Assembly: GCF_000195575.1 (NCBI RefSeq)
Contig: NC_015391.1
Location: forward strand, 1,724,363-1,788,362
Direction of reading: 5' to 3'
Length of the DNA: 64,000 bases
Origin: Carnobacterium sp. 17-4
GTDB lineage: Bacteria; Bacillota; Bacilli; Lactobacillales; Carnobacteriaceae
Part shown: positions 17,386 through 25,881 of the stretch, piece after piece
Layout: each line of letters starts with the position of its first letter
Position numbering within the stretch: position 1 is the first letter of the stretch
Translations under genes and position numbers: made by a program
Notes under the pieces: model-generated
The model's input: the letters and a program-made list of their open reading frames with translations, nothing else
Database searches by the model: none
What the model was told of the DNA's origin: nothing

Positions 17386-18087
17386 TTACCATTCGATGTC
17401 AGCTACGGACATAGGGTTTTCATTCATGGTCACACTACGTACTTTTGCATTGTTTATTTCAATCATTCGATTAGCCATTGGAGCAATTGCTTTATTATGT
17501 GTAATGACAATAACTGTTGTCCCTGTGTTTTTACAAGTATCTTGCAATATTTTCAATACTTGTTTTCCAGTTTCATAATCTAATGCTCCAGTTGGCTCAT
17601 CACATAAAAGAAGTTTAGGCTGTTTTGCTAAAGCTCTAGCAATAGCAACTCGTTGTTGTTCCCCACCTGATAGTTGTGCTGGAAAATTATCTAACCGATG
17701 GCCTAAACCAACATCTTCTAACACTTTTTTGGCATCCAATGCTTTGCTGGAAATCTCAGATGCCAACTCCACATTTTCAATAGCCGTCAAATTTGGCACT
17801 AAGTTATAAAATTGAAAAACAAATCCTACATCATCTCGACGGTATTGCGTAAGTTGTTTTGTATTGAATTTGGCAATGTCTGTGCCGTCCACAAGGATCT
17901 GACCTTCATCTGCCGTATCCATTCCGCCTAAAATATTCAGAACTGTTGATTTTCCTGCACCACTTGGTCCAACAATCACTGCAAATTCTCCTTGTTCAAT
18001 TTCAAAAGAGATGCCATCATTTGCGGCAATAACTGTTTCGCCCATTTTATAGCGTTTGAATTCATTTTTTATCTCTACAAAAGACAT
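17386..18087 (-). CDS. MacB/LolD-like ABC transporter ATP-binding protein
   Basis: 233-residue ATPase with Walker [11 protein letters not shown]-loop [15 protein letters not shown], signature [15 protein letters not shown], Walker [13 protein letters not shown] and H-loop VITHN. These match the family that serves FtsX-like permeases. It forms an operon with the 1103-residue permease and has its own upstream promoter candidate. AAGGTG precedes the ATG. A MerR-type promoter and a truncated merR gene lie on the opposite side of the intergenic region. Confidence 0.92.
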   Translation of the reverse strand: MSFVEIKNEFKRYKMGETVIAANDGISFEIEQGEFAVIVGPSGAGKSTVLNILGGMDTADEGQILVDGTDIAKFNTKQLTQYRRDDVGFVFQFYNLVPNLTAIENVELASEISSKALDAKKVLEDVGLGHRLDNFPAQLSGGEQQRVAIARALAKQPKLLLCDEPTGALDYETGKQVLKILQDTCKNTGTTVIVITHNKAIAPMANRMIEINNAKVRSVTMNENPMSVADIEW

Positions 18088-18110
18088 ATCTGCACCTTCA
18101 TTTCTTAAGG

Positions 18111-18140
18111 ATTGTACTTTACAAGTGTCGTATGAAGCAA
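18111..18140 (-). promoter_or_regulatory. candidate promoter of the MacB-like ABC operon
   Basis: On minus: TTGCTT (18135-18140), an 18-base spacer and TACAAT (18111-18116), ending 23 bases before the ATG at 18087. Good -10, moderate -35. Confidence 0.5.
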
Positions 18141-18298
18141 TATAAAAAAACTACCACAAACACTCAATTCATATAATTTTACAGCATTTGATTAGAAATT
18201 ACTAGAAAAAATGCCTTGAATAATTGAGCAATAGGATTAGTGTCTATTCCTTTTTTATTGTACCTACTCTACTATTTCGTCTTTTCTTTTTAAAACAC

Positions 18299-18329
18299 TT
18301 GACCTTTACGCTACGTAAAGGTTTACAAT
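18299..18329 (+). promoter_or_regulatory. MerR-type promoter with 19-bp spacer and operator
   Basis: TTGACC (18299-18304) and TACAAT (18324-18329) are separated by 19 bases, the overlong spacing diagnostic of MerR-activated promoters. The spacer holds the dyad ACCTTTAC/GTAAAGGT (18302-18322). It drives what remains of a merR gene on the plus strand. Confidence 0.8.
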
Positions 18330-18366
18330 CAATATAGCTAAGAGAAAGCAGAACGGAGTGAATGAA

Positions 18367-18468
18367 GTGGAATACACAGTAAATGCTCTGAGCCGACTTA
18401 CTGGAGTAAGCAAACGAACCCTTCGGTATTATGATGAAAACCAAAAAAAGACGTTCGTTCCTTTTTAG
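18367..18468 (+). pseudogene. truncated MerR-family regulator (N-terminal helix-turn-helix only)
   Basis: From a GTG at 18367 (ACGGAG upstream) the frame encodes EYTVNALSRLTGVSKRTLRYYDE, the conserved start of the MerR winged helix (wing 1 would follow). After that residue the frame runs into the terminator hairpin of the neighbouring permease and stops at 18466-18468, giving 33 codons in total. Normal MerR proteins are 120-270 residues, so the gene is broken, probably by a deletion. The promoter and operator survive intact. It may once have controlled the adjacent ABC transporter. Confidence 0.75.
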
Positions 18469-18483
18469 GAACGAACGTCTTTT
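18443..18483 (-). terminator. terminator of the APC permease gene
   Basis: A 16-bp perfect stem (18446-18461 with 18468-18483) around a six-base loop, followed on minus by seven T. It overlaps the 3' end of the merR relic. Confidence 0.88.
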
Positions 18484-18508
18484 GTAATACCTATTGATTA
18501 TCCTTTCA

Positions 18509-19888
18509 TTACTTTTGGTTGAGTTCGCTGTGTTTGTAACCATAAATAAAGTAGATAACCACTCCAATAGTTAACCAAATAAGGAACGCGATCCAAATAG
18601 ATAATGATAATTGAAGCATCAAGTAAACACACACGATTACAGAAACAATCGGAAAAATGGGTACAAAAGGTACTTTAAATTCGCCTTCTTTTGGTTCTCC
18701 AAAGTCTTTGCGTAATTTAATAATTCCTATCGCAATAATCACAAAAATCAATAAGGTTACGATATTAGTTAGTTCTGCTAATTTATTTAGTGGAACTACC
18801 CCAGCTAATACTGCTGAAACCACACCAACTACTTGTGTGGCATTTTTAGGACTTTTTGTCTTCGGATCAACTTGACTCAATTTTTTAGGAAGTAAACCAT
18901 CTCTTCCAATAGCATAGACCAAACGTCCTAATCCATAAGTCATCGAAATGAGTACCGTTAACAATGTTAAGATTGCTCCTACAGAGATAATACCGGCAAT
19001 GAAATCTTGTCCGATAAACCGTATGGCAAACGCTACTGGATCTTTGATGTCTAACTGTGCGTAAGGAACGATTCCGGTCAATACAAGTGTCACTATGATA
19101 TACAATATCGTTGCAATCCCAAGTGAACCGATAATTCCTCTTGGAACATCTCTACGCGGATTCTTTGTTTCTTCCGCAGCAGTACTCACTGCGTCAAAAC
19201 CTAAGAAAGCAAAGAAAACGACAGCCGCTCCTGAGACGACACCATTTAATCCGAAGGGAGCAAATGGCGTCCAATTTTCTGGTTTAACATAAAAAACACC
19301 TACTCCAATAAATAAAGCAATTAAACCAAATTTTATAAATACCATAATATTGTTTAAACGTAATGCTTTTTTAGCACCTTGGATCACAACATACGTTACA
19401 ACGAATGTAATCAATACAGCAATTAAATCCACATAAGCCCCGGTCTCTGCATTATAAGAAGAACGTAATGCAACGGGTAATCCTAGACCAAGACCATCTA
19501 AAAATCCGTTCATATATCCTGACCAACCTGAAGCTACAGAAGCATTTGCCAGTAGATACTCACAAATCATTAGCCAACCGATCAACCAGCCAATCAATTC
19601 ACCAAAAACAGTATAGGCATAAGAATAAGCTCCTCCTGAAACTGGAATACGAGAAGCAAATTCTGCATAACATAAAGCGGATAAAGTACAAGAAAAAGCC
19701 GCAATAATAAAGGATAAAATCAATGCCGGTCCAGCTGTTAATGCAGCAGCTGTTCCAGTAATCACAAAAATACCCGTCCCAACAATTGCTCCCAAACCTA
19801 ATAAGATTAAATCCATAGTTTTTAATTCTCTTTTTAAATTAGATGGCCTTTCAGTTGTTTCTAATGGTTTCTTTCTAAGGTAATTCAT
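18509..19888 (-). CDS. APC-family amino acid permease (cationic amino acid transporter type)
   Basis: 459-residue membrane protein with 12 predicted helices and the APC consensus near the N-terminus (LGLGAIVGTGIFVITGTAA), FFAFLGFDAVSTAAEETKNPRRDVPRG in the middle and FKVPFVPIFPIVSV near the end; this is the YfnA/CAT-like branch. It probably imports amino acids by proton symport or exchange; the exact substrate is not readable. The ATG at 19888 is chosen because GGGTGG is seven bases upstream, whereas the ATG at 19903 has no site. Confidence 0.9.
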   Translation of the reverse strand: MNYLRKKPLETTERPSNLKRELKTMDLILLGLGAIVGTGIFVITGTAAALTAGPALILSFIIAAFSCTLSALCYAEFASRIPVSGGAYSYAYTVFGELIGWLIGWLMICEYLLANASVASGWSGYMNGFLDGLGLGLPVALRSSYNAETGAYVDLIAVLITFVVTYVVIQGAKKALRLNNIMVFIKFGLIALFIGVGVFYVKPENWTPFAPFGLNGVVSGAAVVFFAFLGFDAVSTAAEETKNPRRDVPRGIIGSLGIATILYIIVTLVLTGIVPYAQLDIKDPVAFAIRFIGQDFIAGIISVGAILTLLTVLISMTYGLGRLVYAIGRDGLLPKKLSQVDPKTKSPKNATQVVGVVSAVLAGVVPLNKLAELTNIVTLLIFVIIAIGIIKLRKDFGEPKEGEFKVPFVPIFPIVSVIVCVYLMLQLSLSIWIAFLIWLTIGVVIYFIYGYKHSELNQK

Positions 19889-19920
19889 TTTAATACCACC
19901 CATCTATTGATTAAATTCAT

Positions 19921-20778
19921 TTAGGATTTAACGTAACCTAATAGCACACCGCCAACAATAACTAAAATACAGCCAAGTAAGATATAGCGGAATTCTCTTT
20001 TTGTTTTCGTTTCTCCTAAGAACCAAATACTTCCTAACGTTGAAATGATGATCCCTGTTTGTGAAAGTGAGAAACTAATAGCCAAACCAATTTTTTCCAT
20101 TGAAATCAACATGAAGACATTTCCTAACGCCCATAACAAACCTGTCAAAATATTACGCAGTGTGTACTGGCTCTTTATCTCTTGCTTCATTGAGAACAAG
20201 AGTGAACCAACTAGCATACCTACAGCTTGTGGTAAAATAACAGCCATTGCATCGACTCCAGCAGCATTAATGGTTATTGTATATAATCCATATCCAAGTG
20301 TAGAAAAAAGTAATGCTCTTGCTCCAAATTTTTTTTGTCCTTTAGAATCATCTTTTGATTCTTTCGTATCTGAGACAGTCGTAAATGTTACACCAAAAAT
20401 CAAAACAATAATAGCAATAATTCCCAGAATAATATCTCTAGTACTTGTCCATTCTCTAAACAACAGTACTCCCGCGAGTGTATTGACAATCAATTGTAAT
20501 CCTGTTGAGATAGGCAATGTATTGGATACACCGATAAACTTCATACTTTGGAATTGTTGCATTTGTCCTAATGACCATAATGCTCCTGACAACAATCCAA
20601 CTAAAATAATTTTCATATCAATTGCTGGTTGATAAATAAAATAAACGCCTATTGCAAAAAGAACGGCTCCAGCTGACATTCCTACTGTTTGTTGATATGA
20701 GTTTCCGCCTAATTTATTGCTCACTAATCCTATGCTACCCCATGCTATGGCAGGTATTAGTGCAATTAAAATTTCCAT
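19921..20778 (-). CDS. GRP-family sugar transporter (GlcU-like)
   Basis: 285-residue protein with ten predicted membrane helices, starting MEILIALIPAIAWGSIGLVSNKLGG, and containing QQFQSMKFIGVSNTLPISTG and SLSQTGIIISTLGSIWFLGETKTKRE, typical of the glucose/ribose porter family in which GlcU and RbsU fall. It is expected to take up glucose or ribose with protons. AAAGGAAG is nine bases before the ATG at 20778; two upstream ATGs overlap or precede that site. It is in the same direction as, and 32 bases before, the APC permease gene. Confidence 0.85.
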   Translation of the reverse strand: MEILIALIPAIAWGSIGLVSNKLGGNSYQQTVGMSAGAVLFAIGVYFIYQPAIDMKIILVGLLSGALWSLGQMQQFQSMKFIGVSNTLPISTGLQLIVNTLAGVLLFREWTSTRDIILGIIAIIVLIFGVTFTTVSDTKESKDDSKGQKKFGARALLFSTLGYGLYTITINAAGVDAMAVILPQAVGMLVGSLLFSMKQEIKSQYTLRNILTGLLWALGNVFMLISMEKIGLAISFSLSQTGIIISTLGSIWFLGETKTKREFRYILLGCILVIVGGVLLGYVKS

Positions 20779-20951
20779 ATGTTCCATCTTCCTTTTCAAT
20801 TTATTTCATCGCCTTGTACATCATAACAGCTAAGGTACTCTCTTAACAAGAAAAGTTCTTGTATCTTAAAACAGTTTACAGCTTTATGGAACAAACTGCC
20901 AGAATATGATAAAGTAAGTAAATAAAATTTGAACAGATGGAATGAACAGAA

Positions 20952-22241
20952 ATGAGGCCAATTAAAGAAATGACAACATATGATGTATTAGTAGTTGGTG
21001 GAGGAACCAGTGGCATGATGGCTGCTATCTCCGCAGCAGAACATGGCGCAAAAGTAGCAGTAATCGAAAAAAACAGCTCTCTTGGACGTAAATTACTTGT
21101 TACTGGTGGTGGACGGTGCAACGTTACCAACAATCGAGATAAAGAAGAAATCATTGCACACATCCCTGGAAACGGGCGCTTTTTATACAGCGCTTTTTAT
21201 CAATACGATAATTATGATATTATGGATTTTTTTAGATCAAATGGTGTTACCTTAAAAGAAGAAGATCACGGAAGAATGTTCCCTATTACAGATAAATCAA
21301 GAACAATTTTAGAAGCTTTAATCGGCATCATGGATCGGTTAGAAGTAGACATCTATACAGAAGCACCTGTAGAAACTTTACTATTTGATGAAGGAAAAGT
21401 AACTGGGGTCCAATTGCAAGATGGTCGTAACATAGAAGCTAGTTGTGTGATCGTCTCAACAGGTGGTAAAGCTATGCCAAGAACTGGCTCAACCGGTGAT
21501 GGGTATAAATGGGCAAAAAAAGCGGGTCATACCATTACTCCACTTTACCCTACAGAATCACCCATTCTTTCTGATGAACCATTTATCAAAGATACGACTT
21601 TACAAGGTCTTTCTTTAAGAGATGTTGCGCTCAGTGTGTTAAATAAAAAAAATAAAACAGTCGTCACTCATCAAATGGATATGATTTTTACTCACTTTGG
21701 TATTTCAGGTCCAGCAGTCCTACGTTGCTCTATGTTTGTTCATCAAACGATGAAACGCGATAAAACAGAGGAAGTTACCATGAGTCTAGACGCCCTTCCC
21801 AATGTATCAAAAGGTGAATTAACGCAACAAATTCAGAAATTGATAAAAAATGATGGCGATAAAAGTGCAAAAAATGCTTTGAAAGGTCTTGTACCTGAAC
21901 GCTATTTACTATTTGCATTTGCTCGAGCTGGTTTGGACGAAAATGCTCCATTAAAACAAGCTGCACCAGATAAAATCACTCAGTTTATTGAGTTCATTAA
22001 AGATTTCCGATTTACAGCCAATGGTACTCAGCCCATTGAAAAAGCCTTTGTTACTGGAGGCGGAATCCATACGAAAGAAGTAAATCCAAAAACGATGGAA
22101 AGCAAATTTACTCAGGGTCTCTTCTTCACAGGTGAAATATTGGATTACAATGGTTATACAGGTGGCTATAATATTACGGGTGCTTTTATCACTGGTCGGA
22201 TTGCAGGTATGCATGCTGCTGAACTGGCTTTATCAAAGTGA
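20952..22241 (+). CDS. FAD-dependent oxidoreductase, HI0933/BaiN-like family
   Basis: 429-residue flavoprotein. Rossmann FAD-binding motif at the N-terminus (VLVVGGGTSGMMAAISAAEHGAKVAVIEKN), then GRKLLVTGGGRCNVTNN, VSTGGKAMPRTGSTGDGY and the C-terminal FTGEILDYNGYTGGYNITGAFITGRIAGMHA, all family hallmarks. Biochemical role of most members is unknown. The ATG at 20952 is used; an ATG six codons on (MTTYDVLVV) is a possible alternative because neither site is strong. The following nucleotidase gene starts 12 bases later, so they form an operon. Confidence 0.88.
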   Translation: MRPIKEMTTYDVLVVGGGTSGMMAAISAAEHGAKVAVIEKNSSLGRKLLVTGGGRCNVTNNRDKEEIIAHIPGNGRFLYSAFYQYDNYDIMDFFRSNGVTLKEEDHGRMFPITDKSRTILEALIGIMDRLEVDIYTEAPVETLLFDEGKVTGVQLQDGRNIEASCVIVSTGGKAMPRTGSTGDGYKWAKKAGHTITPLYPTESPILSDEPFIKDTTLQGLSLRDVALSVLNKKNKTVVTHQMDMIFTHFGISGPAVLRCSMFVHQTMKRDKTEEVTMSLDALPNVSKGELTQQIQKLIKNDGDKSAKNALKGLVPERYLLFAFARAGLDENAPLKQAAPDKITQFIEFIKDFRFTANGTQPIEKAFVTGGGIHTKEVNPKTMESKFTQGLFFTGEILDYNGYTGGYNITGAFITGRIAGMHAAELALSK

Positions 22242-22253
22242 AAGGATGTTTTT

Positions 22254-22793
22254 ATGAAAAAGAAAATTGCGATTGATATGGATCAAGTTATTGCGGATAT
22301 GGAAATAAGTTTTATTGAATTATTCAAAAAGGAATATCAAGTTTCTTTTGAGTCTATTGAAGAGTATTTACAAGAAAATCCAAACTTTGATTTAGTTACA
22401 ACGATTAAAGAACTTTATCCCATCATCAATACGTATGCCTTTTTCAGGAATATTCCAGTCATGAAAGATAGCCAAATGGTCTTACGCGAATTGGCCGAAG
22501 AGTATGAGTTGTATATTGCAACAGCTGCTATGGATGTACCTAAAACATTCACTGCTAAGTATGAATGGCTACAAGAACATTTTGATTTCATTGATCCTCA
22601 GCATTATATTTTTTGCGGCGATAAGAGTATCGTTCATACAGATTATTTGATTGATGATTCTATTCGTCAATTAGAACGCTTTTCTGGAACAGGCATCCTG
22701 TTTGTCAATTCATTAAATGAAACCGAAGATCGTTACATTCGTGCGAATAATTGGAAAGATATTCGCGATTATTTTTTATCTATAAATGCTTAA
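22254..22793 (+). CDS. 5'(3')-deoxyribonucleotidase (NT5C type)
   Basis: 179-residue HAD-superfamily phosphatase. Motif I is DMDQVIAD (Asp8 nucleophile, Asp10 acid), followed by the cap region, motif III-like FCGDKSIVHTDYLIDDS, matching 5'-nucleotidase, deoxy (NT5C) proteins. It dephosphorylates (deoxy)nucleoside monophosphates. AAAGGATG precedes the ATG. It shares a transcript with the flavoprotein gene. Confidence 0.88.
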   Translation: MKKKIAIDMDQVIADMEISFIELFKKEYQVSFESIEEYLQENPNFDLVTTIKELYPIINTYAFFRNIPVMKDSQMVLRELAEEYELYIATAAMDVPKTFTAKYEWLQEHFDFIDPQHYIFCGDKSIVHTDYLIDDSIRQLERFSGTGILFVNSLNETEDRYIRANNWKDIRDYFLSINA

Positions 22794-22829
22794 GAACAAG
22801 CTATGGTTACAACATGTTCATATGAATAC

Positions 22830-22880
22830 AAAAGCCACTTACCCTCCAAATTGATATGGATAGTAAGTGGTTTTTATTTT
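22830..22880. terminator. bidirectional terminator between convergent genes
   Basis: Arms at 22832-22842 and 22863-22873 (core CCACTTAC/GTAAGTGG) with T-rich sequence on the plus side and A-rich sequence before it, serving the nucleotidase gene (+) and the FMN reductase gene (-). Confidence 0.8.
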
Positions 22881-22895
22881 CTTATCGCTGTTGTT

Positions 22896-23462
22896 TTAAA
22901 AGTCGTATTCTTCATCTTTCTTTTTACGCATTTCTTCAAATACATCATTGAACATAATTGTATCTTCAACCAATCGTTCAATCCGGAAAATAACATCTTC
23001 ATTGATGATTTTATTTCTATAAAAATCTTTTTCTTCAATAAATACATAGGTTGGAATAATCGTCGCTTTCATATAAGATAATATGGGTTTTAACTGTTGT
23101 TCCAGCATTAGAAAATGTTTGGGCGTTCCTGCAGTACCCACCATACTCACTACTTTATCGCGAAATGCATTAACCGGCAATAGATCAAATACGTTTTTTA
23201 AAGAAGCTGGAATAGATGCTTGAAAAGTCGGCGTTCCAATAATAAGAGCATCTGCAGCCATAATTTTTCCAGAAACGTATTTTGTATCTCCTTCATATTC
23301 CCAATAGTTTCTTCCATCACTAAAAACCATTTCATACTCTGCTAGATCGATTAATTCAAACTCTACCTCTGAATACTTTTCTTTTAAATTAGTTTCTACA
23401 TAATTCATTGCTGTTTTTGTTTTCGTTCCTACAGTCGATCCCGAAATACCTACTATTTTCAT
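22896..23462 (-). CDS. NADPH-dependent FMN reductase family protein
   Basis: 188-residue flavodoxin-like reductase with the N-terminal phosphate-binding loop GISGSTVGTKTKTA, and GTPTFQASIPASLKNVFDLLP, the family's flavin-binding loop. It reduces FMN with NAD(P)H. It is transcribed after a luciferase-like monooxygenase gene and a marR gene, fitting a two-component flavin monooxygenase system in which this enzyme supplies FMNH2 (inference). GAGGTGAG is upstream of the ATG. A 194-base gap with a dispersed repeat separates it from the monooxygenase gene. Confidence 0.87.
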   Translation of the reverse strand: MKIVGISGSTVGTKTKTAMNYVETNLKEKYSEVEFELIDLAEYEMVFSDGRNYWEYEGDTKYVSGKIMAADALIIGTPTFQASIPASLKNVFDLLPVNAFRDKVVSMVGTAGTPKHFLMLEQQLKPILSYMKATIIPTYVFIEEKDFYRNKIINEDVIFRIERLVEDTIMFNDVFEEMRKKKDEEYDF

Positions 23463-23526
23463 TTATACTCACCTCTTTCTTGAACATTCGATAGTTATTA
23501 TGTGTATATGTCGAGGTTAACCGAGA

Positions 23527-23629
23527 CTCTCCGCATCCTTTTAGTTGAGATGCGTTCAACAGGCTCTCGGAAAAAACATAATTCTTGCAGGGGTGAAACA
23601 TCCCTTTCAGAATTCTTTGTTTTTCAGTC
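23527..23629. repeat. dispersed intergenic hairpin repeat, copy B
   Basis: Close match to 13806-13908: same CTCCGCATCCTTTTAGTT start, CGGAAAAAACATAATTCTT, AGGGG-TGAAACAT-CCCTT hairpin, AGAATTCTTTGTTTTTC end. A second CTCCGCATCCTTTAGTT (23645-23661) follows and overlaps the stop codon of the monooxygenase gene. On minus the hairpin is followed by ATGTTTTTT, so it may act as a terminator. Confidence 0.75.
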
Positions 23630-23656
23630 GATCCTAAACGTCGAACTCCGCATCCT

Positions 23657-24712
23657 TTAGTTAGTTGTGTATTTTTTTATGGCTGGGAGGATTTGGGTGG
23701 CAATAAGTTCGATATTTTTTTGAATTTTATCATAAGGAACTCCTCCGAAATCAATTTGGGCCATGAAGCGTTGTTGGCCGTATAGCTCGTATTGGTAAAT
23801 CATCTTTTCAATGATTTGTTGTGGGCTGCCTACCATTAAAGCATCTCTGTAATCGGTGGATTGGGCAAATTGTTGTTTTGGATATCCTGCTCCATTGATA
23901 GCTTGCATACCATAATTTATGTGCGGATAATATTCTCGAAGGGCATCTTGAGAATTTTCAGCTGTATAAAAAAGACTTGTTGTACCAATTGGTAAGGTAT
24001 TCGGGTCAAATCCACTTCTTTGAGCAGCTTCACGGTAACCATCAACCGATACTTTAAAACTTGATGCTGGTCCTCCTAGGGTTGTCAACATCATTGGTAC
24101 ACCGGCGTATCCAGCTTTTATCGCACTAGCTGGCGGTCCACCTACAGCACGCCAAATCGGTAATTTCCCATTTTTAGGTTGCGGTAGAATCTGTGCATTT
24201 TTTAGTGGTGCACGGTATTGACCTTCCCATGTTACGCTTTCTTCATTATTGATTTGCATTAATAACTCTAATTTTTCTTCAAATAATTCTTCGTAATCTC
24301 GAACATCATATCCTAATAAGCTATATGCTCCTAAACGCGACCCTCTACCGGCAACGATTTCTGCTCTTCCATGAGAAATTAAATCTAAGGTAGCAAAATC
24401 TTCGTACACACGCACAGGATCAGAAACGCTTAAGACTGTTGAGGAACTAGCTATTTTGATTTTGCTAGTAGCTTGAGCTATTGCACCTAAAATAACTGTA
24501 TGAGCTTGCGAGGTAAAATGTTCTTGGTGGCTTTCACCAAGTGCAAAAACATCTAGCCCAGCTTGCTCGGATAACTTAGCGGCTTCAATAAAATTTTCTA
24601 TGCGTTGCTCGGCAGATATCATTTTTCCAGTATGGGGATTTCCCATATGATCTCCAAGAGAGTACAATCCAAACTCCATTCCTTTGGTTTCATCGATACG
24701 ATATTCTTTCAT
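23657..24712 (-). CDS. luciferase-like (LLM class) flavin-dependent oxidoreductase
   Basis: 351-residue protein of the bacterial luciferase-like TIM-barrel family: MEFGLYSLGDH, LDVFALGESHQEHF, IASSSTVLSVSDPVRVYEDFATLDLISHGRAEIVAGRGS and GTTSLFYTA. These enzymes use reduced FMN and oxygen (or F420 in other groups). Substrate not identifiable. Flanked by marR (49 bases upstream) and an FMN reductase gene downstream, forming a likely regulated monooxygenase cassette. Its stop codon is embedded in the repeated GATGCGGAG-type motif. Confidence 0.9.
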   Translation of the reverse strand: MKEYRIDETKGMEFGLYSLGDHMGNPHTGKMISAEQRIENFIEAAKLSEQAGLDVFALGESHQEHFTSQAHTVILGAIAQATSKIKIASSSTVLSVSDPVRVYEDFATLDLISHGRAEIVAGRGSRLGAYSLLGYDVRDYEELFEEKLELLMQINNEESVTWEGQYRAPLKNAQILPQPKNGKLPIWRAVGGPPASAIKAGYAGVPMMLTTLGGPASSFKVSVDGYREAAQRSGFDPNTLPIGTTSLFYTAENSQDALREYYPHINYGMQAINGAGYPKQQFAQSTDYRDALMVGSPQQIIEKMIYQYELYGQQRFMAQIDFGGVPYDKIQKNIELIATQILPAIKKYTTN

Positions 24713-24761
24713 CTCTGATTTCTCCTTTTTGATTGACTAATCAAGTGATAGTTTAAAAAAA

Positions 24762-25205
24762 TTATTCTGGTGGCAATTTTTTTCTTTCATTATTCTTATA
24801 CAGTCGGGTCAACATGGTATAAAGATTTTTCAGTTCTTCTTTAGTTAATGTATCTTCAAATAAAGCTGTTTGAAAATCTAACTGCTCGGGCATTGCTTTT
24901 TCCAATACTTGTGCTCCTTTTGACGAAAGACTGATGGACTTTTGTTTCCATTCTTGCGTCCTCATGACATATCCTTCTTTTTCCAATCGAGATAACATTC
25001 TGGAAATGCCTCCTTGAGTAACCGTAACTCTTTGAGCTAGTTCCGTTTGAGTCAAAGGTTGATAAACTTGAATTTGGACAAGCACGTCAAATTGAGCACT
25101 TGTCAATTTAAAACGTTTCAAAAATTCATTGGATAACTGATTGTTTTGATTAGCGAAACGTATGAGCCTTAGCCAAGTTAGTGAAGCTAGTGTATTATTT
25201 TTCAT
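24762..25205 (-). CDS. MarR-family transcriptional regulator
   Basis: 147-residue winged-helix regulator: dimer helices at both ends and an HTH/wing [46 protein letters not shown]. It probably represses itself and the monooxygenase gene; the ligand is unknown. The ATG at 25205 has AAGGGGGAT just upstream, so the 19 extra codons open upstream are not used. Its promoter overlaps three TTGAC/GTCAA half-sites. Confidence 0.9.
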   Translation of the reverse strand: MKNNTLASLTWLRLIRFANQNNQLSNEFLKRFKLTSAQFDVLVQIQVYQPLTQTELAQRVTVTQGGISRMLSRLEKEGYVMRTQEWKQKSISLSSKGAQVLEKAMPEQLDFQTALFEDTLTKEELKNLYTMLTRLYKNNERKKLPPE

Positions 25206-25233
25206 ACTATCCCCCTTAGTCCTTCTTTCTATC

Positions 25234-25262
25234 ACTTTACATGTCAATTGACGGAAAGTCAA
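25234..25262 (-). promoter_or_regulatory. marR promoter overlapping a probable autoregulatory operator
   Basis: On minus: TTGACT (25257-25262), 17 bases, TAAAGT (25234-25239). The perfect palindrome GTCAATTGAC is at 25243-25252, with a further inverted GTCAA at 25258-25262, so TTGAC half-sites cover the -35 and spacer. Confidence 0.65.
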
Positions 25263-25282
25263 CTTACTTTTTAAAAGTATTC

Positions 25283-25334
25283 AAAAAAAAAGAGAACTCC
25301 GTACCAAGTTTTTATCTTTGGTCTGGAGTTCTCT
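25283..25334 (-). terminator. terminator of ybaK
   Basis: Stem AGAGAACTCC/GGAGTTCTCT extended by an inner ACCAA/TTGGT pair, followed on minus by nine T. It separates ybaK from the marR promoter. Confidence 0.88.
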
Positions 25335-25354
25335 TCCATTTCTTGTATTCAGTT

Positions 25355-25843
25355 TTAATCCGCTTGAATAGATGCAAATTCAGCTTTTATCAATTTTTGT
25401 AGATCAATGGGATCCACTTCAATCTGCATGCCCCTTTTCCCTGCTGAAACAATGATTTGTTCCATCATTTTAGCTTGGATAGAGATAAAGGTTGGAAACT
25501 CTTTTTTCATTCCAATAGGTGAACAGCCTCCACGAACATAACCTGTTGTTTTTTCTAGATCCGTTAAAGGGAGTAATTCTACTTTTTTGTTTCCACTAAC
25601 TTTAGCTAGTGCTTTCAAATCAAGTTCACTAGTACCCGGTATACAAGCAACGATCACACCTGTTTTGTCACCTACGATAACTAAGGTTTTATAAATACGT
25701 TCTTTTGCTACATTTAACTGCTCAAAAACCGCGTCTGCCCCTAAATGATCCTCGCTCCAAGCAAACTCATATACTTGATAAGCAATGCCTTTGCTTTCCA
25801 ATAGTCGAATAGCATTAGTTTTTTGCACTTTATTTTTTTTCAT
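25355..25843 (-). CDS. ybaK: YbaK/EbsC family Cys-tRNA(Pro) deacylase
   Basis: 162-residue trans-editing protein of the YbaK fold: TNAIRLLESKGIAYQVYEF, ERIYKTLVIVGDKTGVIVACIPGTSELDLKALAKVSGNKKVEL, TGYVRGGCSPIGMKKEFPTFI. Members hydrolyse Cys mischarged on tRNA-Pro. Length is standard. Only a weak ribosome site (AGAAAG) is visible. It is followed on the same strand by its own terminator. Confidence 0.9.
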   Translation of the reverse strand: MKKNKVQKTNAIRLLESKGIAYQVYEFAWSEDHLGADAVFEQLNVAKERIYKTLVIVGDKTGVIVACIPGTSELDLKALAKVSGNKKVELLPLTDLEKTTGYVRGGCSPIGMKKEFPTFISIQAKMMEQIIVSAGKRGMQIEVDPIDLQKLIKAEFASIQAD

Positions 25844-25881
25844 TTATATCATACTTTCTTTTCAAAGTAGGTGGAATAAAA

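Noticed and set aside
18244-18567. Minus-strand 107-codon frame
   Set aside because: Crosses a terminator, the merR relic and the permease end; composition is that of a chance frame.
20045-20632. 195-codon plus-strand frame
   Set aside because: Antisense shadow of the GRP-family transporter gene, which has proper membrane helices and start signals.
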